Shown here: in pieces, positions 59,102-64,000 of the stretch
Layout of the letters: every line of letters begins with the position of its first letter
Numbering within the stretch: the first letter of the stretch is position 1
DNA from: Chryseobacterium sp. ZHDP1
Lineage (GTDB): Bacteria > Bacteroidota > Bacteroidia > Flavobacteriales > Weeksellaceae
Assembly: GCF_018603435.1 (NCBI RefSeq)
Contig: NZ_CP075682.1
Location: 4,853,749-4,917,748, forward strand
Reading direction: 5' to 3'
DNA: 64,000 nucleotides
Position numbers and translations under genes: made by a program
The notes under the pieces: generated by a model
What the model was told of the DNA's origin: nothing
Seen by the model: only the letters and a program-made list of their open reading frames with translations
Database searches by the model: none

Positions 59102-61315
59102 TTATAAATTCTCAGTTTCCGGCTTTTCTTCTTTGTTTTCCACTAAATTTTTAATAATTTTTTTGAGTCTCTGAAACAGGAATGAACTTAGTAATAAAAT
59201 GATTCCCAGTATAATAAATGCAATGATTCTTGATATATTGTCCATTTCCCATACATCGTACAGATAAAGCTTCAGTATGGTGACTGCTATTAATGCAAAG
59301 CCAATCTTGCTGTATTCCGGAATATTATTTTTTAGCCCTTTATAAATTAATACGGATGAAAGCACAGCCCAGATCATTGAAAGATATAAAAGCCCAAAAT
59401 GTTTGCTTAAAACTTTCATGCCGGAAATGTTTTCAGCATTCAGTAATATATAAATGTTGTACAGTTCAAAGCTGAGTGCAGTTATAATGGTGACAGAAAT
59501 CAGCCAGTACGATAGTTTTATTTTGAAAAAATTGGATTTGGGCAGGATCTGGAGAATGGTATATATAAAAGGAATCCAATATAAAAGATAAAGCCCGTAA
59601 AAACCAAGTGATATTTTACCCAACAAATAATTAGAAACAATTCCTGTTCCGGAAACAGCAGTATCAATAATAATCAATACACAAAACAGATAAATAAATT
59701 GGGTTGCTGAAGCTTGAGGAATGTCCAGTTTTTTCCTGAACAAAAGAATTGCGAAAATATAATAAAGTGTAAAAATGATTCCGACACTGAAAATTACAAT
59801 CCACGGTTGTGAGGAAATATGATACATGATTTCCAACAGAATAGCGAAATAGATAACACCGTAGCTTAATATCGAAAATAAATATTCAAGAAAAGTATTG
59901 AATTTTTCATCGTGATCGGGATGTTTTTTCAGTAAAAATAAATTGAAAAATGTTGTTATCAACGTTACCAAGCTTGTTAAAAACACAGGATTGAAAACAA
60001 TATTCAAATTTTTGGCATCAATATATTCTGTCCAGGTAATTACTTGTGCAGCAATTACCAAAGGAAAAAGAATATAGAAACATTTTCTGAAAATCGGCAG
60101 GCCGGTTTTCTTCCATATATATAAAAGGAGTGTTGCTTCAATTGCCCAGACACTCGTAATGAGATGGGTTTTGAACTGCAATGCAACGGCTAATGTTAAA
60201 AGGCTTACTGTAACTGCGGCAAATACAGAATAGTTAATTCCGAAATTCTTTTGAGAATATTCTCTGAAAAGCAAAAATGAATTCACCAAAGCAAAAATCA
60301 GCGGAAAAATAATCACAGGTTCATAGCCAAGCTGATTAAAAATATAAACCAGTCCGATGATATTGGTAAAATTAATTAAAACAAGCATCAGAATATCTGG
60401 TGAAGACATTGCTTCTTTCCGGAAATAATTTTTTAAGGCAAAAGAATAGAAGATAATGTATCCTGAAATATAGAAATAAATGCTTGTAAGCTGCGTAGTT
60501 TCAAAAGTCCAGTACAAAAGATAAACATAAGTGAATATAAATGCAATCCATCCGATGCTTTTCCAGTTTTTAAGAAAAGCAATGGCGAGCATTCCCAGAT
60601 TAAGAACCGTAATGTAAGTAAACAAAAACAGATAGTTGCTGTGTCCGGAACTAACCATCAATGGTGCTAAAAAGCCTCCGAATAAAGAGAAAATAATCAG
60701 AATTTCACTTTTATAATAATAGGAGAGTGCAATGCATATCAAAGTAATCAGGCAGGTAACAGAAAAAGCAATGTTTTGCGAAAACAAATGATATTCCCGA
60801 AAAGCAATAGTAACCGTAAAATACAAAACGGCAATCCCGCCTCCTGTAATAATGGAAGAAAAGACCGAATAGTTTTTCCTTAAAAAATGACCCAGTAAAA
60901 TAATGACTGCTCCCAGAAAGAATCCGATTCCGACTCTTGGGGTTTCTCCGATCCAGTTTTTATCAATGGCATACTTTACAAAATAACCGATTCCCAAAAC
61001 CAAAGTAAAAATCCCGATAATGGTTAAAGCATTCTGTTTCAGAAATTCGAAGATAATATTCATCCAGTCTTTTCCTTCTTTTTCAGGAATAATTTCTTGC
61101 TGAATATTTTTTTCTTCCTGAGGAAGAACTTCATGTTCTGTCGGGTGCGGAATTTTCTGCCATTCTTTTTCTTCTTCTTTTCTTTCCGGAATTTCAGAAT
61201 TCAGTTTTGAACTCAGTTCCGAAACCTTTTGTTCTAATTTGCTGATCTTACTACTCAGATTATTATAAATGATGAATATAAACAGAATGAGGAAAATAAC
61301 AATTGCATAAATCAT
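59102..61315 (-). CDS. DUF2339 polytopic membrane protein
   Basis: A 737-residue protein with a short N-terminal membrane helix, a coiled coil (about 20-75, NLSSKISKLEQKVSELSSKL) and then about 20 closely spaced membrane segments. The segment NWIGETPRVGIGFFLGAVII after about residue 115 is the characteristic opening of the DUF2339 family. The function is unknown. Related proteins in Bacteroidota are typically of similar size. It is a single transcription unit. Confidence 0.82.
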   Translation of the reverse strand: MIYAIVIFLILFIFIIYNNLSSKISKLEQKVSELSSKLNSEIPERKEEEKEWQKIPHPTEHEVLPQEEKNIQQEIIPEKEGKDWMNIIFEFLKQNALTIIGIFTLVLGIGYFVKYAIDKNWIGETPRVGIGFFLGAVIILLGHFLRKNYSVFSSIITGGGIAVLYFTVTIAFREYHLFSQNIAFSVTCLITLICIALSYYYKSEILIIFSLFGGFLAPLMVSSGHSNYLFLFTYITVLNLGMLAIAFLKNWKSIGWIAFIFTYVYLLYWTFETTQLTSIYFYISGYIIFYSFALKNYFRKEAMSSPDILMLVLINFTNIIGLVYIFNQLGYEPVIIFPLIFALVNSFLLFREYSQKNFGINYSVFAAVTVSLLTLAVALQFKTHLITSVWAIEATLLLYIWKKTGLPIFRKCFYILFPLVIAAQVITWTEYIDAKNLNIVFNPVFLTSLVTLITTFFNLFLLKKHPDHDEKFNTFLEYLFSILSYGVIYFAILLEIMYHISSQPWIVIFSVGIIFTLYYIFAILLFRKKLDIPQASATQFIYLFCVLIIIDTAVSGTGIVSNYLLGKISLGFYGLYLLYWIPFIYTILQILPKSNFFKIKLSYWLISVTIITALSFELYNIYILLNAENISGMKVLSKHFGLLYLSMIWAVLSSVLIYKGLKNNIPEYSKIGFALIAVTILKLYLYDVWEMDNISRIIAFIILGIILLLSSFLFQRLKKIIKNLVENKEEKPETENL

Positions 61316-61364
61316 CTTTGTTCTTTTGGGAGTATCAAATATAACAATAAACTTAATAGCAAAT

Positions 61365-61403
61365 AATTAATCCGCCAATAAGCAAATTATATGGCGGATT
61401 AAT
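61365..61403 (-). terminator. Terminator of the C1q-like gene
   Basis: ATTAATCCGCC...GGCGGATTAAT: 11 perfect pairs with a 17-nt loop, about 30 nt after the stop codon at 61431. Confidence 0.72.
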
Positions 61404-61430
61404 CTAAAAGTAATATTTGAACTATAAAAA

Positions 61431-62165
61431 TTAATTAGATACTTTGTAAATATAGAAAGAGCCTGTGCTTGAACCGAGTAATCCCAAATCCAGTACAGTG
61501 TTGTTGGTAAGACCGAAAGATATTTTATCTCCTGCCTGAAGAGAATATAATGAATTAATACTTCCCTCAGAGATTGTTAAACTAACCAATCCAAGATTGA
61601 CTCCGCTGAAATCACTCGTGTCGATGATGGTAGAAGTTCCTGCGCGGTTTCTTAAAATGGCAATGCTTGGCGTTGTCGTAAGAACTCCGGATTGAATACC
61701 TGTACCATACCTGAAACTAAATCCGATTGCATAAATACCGGTAGAAGGTGCTGTGTACGTATTATCAGAATCAGAGAACAAAGAAGCCGTACCCGTAGTT
61801 CTTTCTGTGGTTAAAAAATTTACCGGTCTGAAACCGTTTGGTAAAATTCCCACATTAATCAAGGTAATACCTGAAGATTTTTTCGCGGAATAAACAGAAG
61901 TATTAGCTCCCGAAGTCATTATGTAATCTGCAATAACCTGTGGAGCTACCTGCACAACCTGTGAGTCTCCACCGGTATTTTGGTTGACAGCCAGCATTTG
62001 GTATCCTGAAAGAGTAGAAGCGGCGGGAGTCTGCCTGATTTTCATTGTTCCATTAATGTCGAGATTGGCTTGAGGGTTCGGAGTGTTAATGCCAACCCAT
62101 CCACTTTGAGCAAAAGTTGAGGCTGACATCATAGCCAAAAGTAAGCTACAAATTTTAGTTTTCAT
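61431..62165 (-). CDS. Secreted protein with C1q/TNF-like C-terminal domain
   Basis: 244 residues with a signal peptide (SLLLAMMSASTFAQ). The mature N terminus WVGINTPNPQANLDINGTMK is the trimeric-stalk-like motif often found in flavobacterial surface proteins. The C-terminal half (about 95-244; YTAPSTGIYAIGFSFRYGTG, YSLQAGDKISFGL, FYIYKV) has the beta pattern of C1q/TNF jelly rolls. No type IX C-terminal domain is seen. A role in surface or matrix structure is inference. Confidence 0.78.
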   Translation of the reverse strand: MKTKICSLLLAMMSASTFAQSGWVGINTPNPQANLDINGTMKIRQTPAASTLSGYQMLAVNQNTGGDSQVVQVAPQVIADYIMTSGANTSVYSAKKSSGITLINVGILPNGFRPVNFLTTERTTGTASLFSDSDNTYTAPSTGIYAIGFSFRYGTGIQSGVLTTTPSIAILRNRAGTSTIIDTSDFSGVNLGLVSLTISEGSINSLYSLQAGDKISFGLTNNTVLDLGLLGSSTGSFYIYKVSN

Positions 62166-62491
62166 GCTGCAAAATTTAAATTAGTTAATGGTTTTAGTCT
62201 CAGTCAGTTGTTGTAATCGCATCAAATATCATGCAATAAATACTTTATTTATGATAATTTTTCAATATTTAATGGGAAATTATCATAAAAAATCAATTAT
62301 ATGTAAATTATGTTAATTTAGATATAATTGATTTTTTCCTTATAAATACTTGAAAATTCTATTAATCAATAGTTTGCAGGTAACAACTAAGTAGAAAAGT
62401 TTCTTGTTATTTTCAAAACCAAAAAAACGCTAAATAAATCTCTTTGAGATGAAATATATTGATTGGGGTATGTTTTTGTAAATAATTGTTA
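62166..62491. other. AT-rich spacer between pheA and the C1q-like gene
   Basis: 326 bp without a coding frame or strong hairpin. It should hold the promoter of the C1q-like gene, but no clear TTTG / TAnnTTTG pair could be fixed. Confidence 0.5.
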
Positions 62492-63340
62492 TTAGCTTTT
62501 TAGAAAAAATTCTTTATAGCTGCCAAGAAAATCTACTTCTACATTCAGTGCTTTTAATTCTTCAAGTGCATTTTGATAAAGTGCCGATTCCCAGCTTCCG
62601 GCTACATTGATGAAGAAAAAATAATTTCCGAGTCCTGTTTTCAGGGTTCTGGATTCTATTTTGCTGAGATTCATCTTTCGCCATGCAAAAACCGACAGAA
62701 CCTGATGAAGTCCTCCCGCATGATCTTCCGGAAGGGTGATCAGCAGACCGGATTTTTCTCCCAAAACTTCCAGATTTTCATTGCTGTAAGCATTGTGTTT
62801 TTTCGAAATGATAATGAACCTTGTATGATTCTGCTCAAAATCCTGAATATTTCGATGGATAATCTTCAATCCGTACAAATTTGCCGCAAACTGATTAGCC
62901 ACAGCCGCCAGATTCCTGTTCATGTTTTCAGAAACGTGTTTTGCTGCGGCAGCGGTAGAAGAAAAATCCTGTTTAGGAACATTTTTAAACTTCGAATCCA
63001 GAAAATGAAAGCTTTGTGCTAAAGCCTGCGGATGAGAATATATTTTTTCAATATTTCCTTCATCACAGTTTGGATGTATCATAAGATGATGCGCGATGGG
63101 CATTACTGCTTCTGCTTCTACTGCTATAAAAGGCGTTTTATAAAGATAATCCAGCGTCATGGAAACTGTCCCTTCAATGGAATTTTCCAGAGGAACAACG
63201 GCTTTATCAACTTCTCCGTTTTCTACAGCGGTAAAAGAGTCTAAAATATTGGCGTGTGGTAAAAGTTCTTCATTGGGAAAAAGCTGGGTAGCAGCAAGCT
63301 GGGTAAAACTTGCCTGCGGTCCCAAAAATGCGATCTTCAT
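62492..63340 (-). CDS. pheA: Prephenate dehydratase
   Basis: PheA turns prephenate into phenylpyruvate. 282 residues: a catalytic PDT domain (about 1-180) with IAFLGPQASFTQLAATQLFP, VVPLENSIEGTVSMTLDYL and NHTRFIIISKK (catalytic Thr in the TRF motif), and a C-terminal ACT domain (about 195-275; LPEDHAGGLHQVL, LSKIESRTLK) that binds phenylalanine. There is no chorismate mutase part, so that activity must come from another gene. Confidence 0.95.
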   Translation of the reverse strand: MKIAFLGPQASFTQLAATQLFPNEELLPHANILDSFTAVENGEVDKAVVPLENSIEGTVSMTLDYLYKTPFIAVEAEAVMPIAHHLMIHPNCDEGNIEKIYSHPQALAQSFHFLDSKFKNVPKQDFSSTAAAAKHVSENMNRNLAAVANQFAANLYGLKIIHRNIQDFEQNHTRFIIISKKHNAYSNENLEVLGEKSGLLITLPEDHAGGLHQVLSVFAWRKMNLSKIESRTLKTGLGNYFFFINVAGSWESALYQNALEELKALNVEVDFLGSYKEFFLKS

Positions 63341-63451
63341 TATATCTCTGTTATTATTATTTAAATATAGCGAAATTTATAAAACCCGCTAAAACCTGTA
63401 TTCTAAAAATGGCTTTGTAAACTAATGTTTTGTTTCTATGTTTTTATAAAA

Positions 63452-63862
63452 TTATGCCTTCCAATTTTCTTCAATCAGTTTCAAAAGATAATCCGGACAT
63501 TTTACAACTTTATTGGTTTTGGCATCCAGAAAGAAAAGAGTAGTGGAAGCTTCTGTGATCTTTATATTTTCTTCGTTGAAAATTTCATATTCAAATTCAA
63601 TTCTCACTCCAGGAATTTTTTTTACATAGGTATGAATTTCTAATTTTTCGTCATAAAAAGCAGGCCGTAAATACTTAATTTTATACTCGGAAACAGGCAG
63701 CCAAATTCCTTGATTTTCAATCTCATTATACGACATTCCTATGCTCCGGAAAAGCTCTACTCTGCCAATTTCCAGATACTCTGCGTAGTTGCCGTAATAA
63801 ACGTATTTCATGGGGTCTGTTTCTCCGTAACGCACTCTTAATGAGTGTTTTGTGTGTATCAT
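63452..63862 (-). CDS. Acyl-CoA thioesterase, hotdog fold (YbgC/FadM-like)
   Basis: 136 residues of the 4-hydroxybenzoyl-CoA thioesterase-like hotdog family. The catalytic Asp is in RYGETDPMKYVYYGNYAEYL. The start at 63862 (MIHTKHSLRVRYGETD) fits relatives; an ATG seven codons upstream is also open. In flavobacterial chromosomes a gene of this kind often lies beside dnaA. The next gene is outside the window. Confidence 0.87.
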   Translation of the reverse strand: MIHTKHSLRVRYGETDPMKYVYYGNYAEYLEIGRVELFRSIGMSYNEIENQGIWLPVSEYKIKYLRPAFYDEKLEIHTYVKKIPGVRIEFEYEIFNEENIKITEASTTLFFLDAKTNKVVKCPDYLLKLIEENWKA

Positions 63863-63906
63863 TTTAAGCTTCTTTATATACATACAAATATATTTTTAAA
63901 TAATCA

Positions 63907-63915
63907 ATATCCACA
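63907..63915 (+). promoter_or_regulatory. Possible DnaA-box-like site
   Basis: ATATCCACA matches the DnaA box TTATCCACA at eight of nine bases. It is a single site only, so chance is likely unless further boxes lie beyond the window. Confidence 0.3.
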
Positions 63916-64000
63916 ATATTTTTTTTTAAAATAAAAAAATTAGACCTTTGTCGTCCTTCCAAAAATTACTAACAACTAAGAATTAATCGGGGCATCAATT

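Noticed and set aside
62573..63022. 149-residue plus-strand frame within pheA
   Set aside because: Antisense to a clear prephenate dehydratase; composition is Cys/Phe/Ile-rich, as expected for a shadow frame.

Overview
The window is AT-rich and looks like a chromosome segment of a Chryseobacterium-type flavobacterium (phylum Bacteroidota). Evidence for this: promoter boxes of the TTTG / TAnnTTTG type, almost no Shine-Dalgarno sequences, a PorT-like type IX secretion protein next to ubiE, and a close relative of the protein-glutaminase described from Chryseobacterium proteolyticum. I see no prophage, integrase, transposase, CRISPR array, tRNA or rRNA gene. Most genes are housekeeping, and the unusual signals lie in the spacers, in small genes and in degenerate paralogs.

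Layout. 1-4 kb: a secreted lactonase-like propeller, the ohrR-ohr peroxide pair, a nitroreductase and an SDR. 4-5.4 kb: a secreted protein-glutaminase followed, after a terminator, by a small lipoprotein that resembles its propeptide. 5.4-6.2 kb: a gene-free stretch full of palindromes. 6.2-14.7 kb: a minus-strand tryptophan operon, leader-trpE-G-D-C-F-X-B-A-lipB. It has an attenuator whose leader peptide contains three consecutive Trp codons, one uncharacterised gene (X), and repeat elements in two of its spacers. 15-22 kb: two small lipoproteins (one a cytochrome c), rlmF, lysS, a double-OmpA protein and cydAB. 22-30 kb: gyrB, two tandem DUF3857 proteins (the second without transglutaminase catalytic residues), a lipoprotein and a lipid kinase. 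30-38 kb: a dicarboxylate symporter, ggt, threonine dehydrogenase, a degenerate polysaccharide deacetylase, an unknown protein, a metallophosphoesterase and a KAS III-like enzyme. 38-43 kb: unknown gene-ubiE-porT, then zapB-like/zapA/probable 6S RNA/rny. 43-49 kb: transporters, a GG-leader bacteriocin-like peptide, a YeiH remnant, a ClC channel, small genes and one gene broken by an in-frame stop. 49-64 kb: gcvT, idi, serA, mscL, nnr, a long lgt, yidD, rarA, DUF2339, a C1q-like secreted protein, pheA and a thioesterase; the window may end close to dnaA/oriC.

Working together: the trp operon and pheA cover aromatic amino-acid synthesis. TrpL, with its downstream terminator, would tie trp transcription to charged tRNA-Trp supply. 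CydAB, UbiE (menaquinone) and the c-type cytochrome belong to respiration. OhrR/Ohr handle organic peroxides. Lgt serves the many lipoproteins seen here.

Repeats: (1) a hairpin element with conserved flanks and a covarying stem, four copies, each in sense orientation 3' of a gene; (2) a roughly 190-bp repeat bounded by GTTTAAAC, four copies plus fragments; (3) terminators with very stable stems, several with GAA triloops; (4) a CCTCACAGG palindrome on both sides of one small gene. All functional calls come from reading the sequence and from family knowledge; no database search was run.
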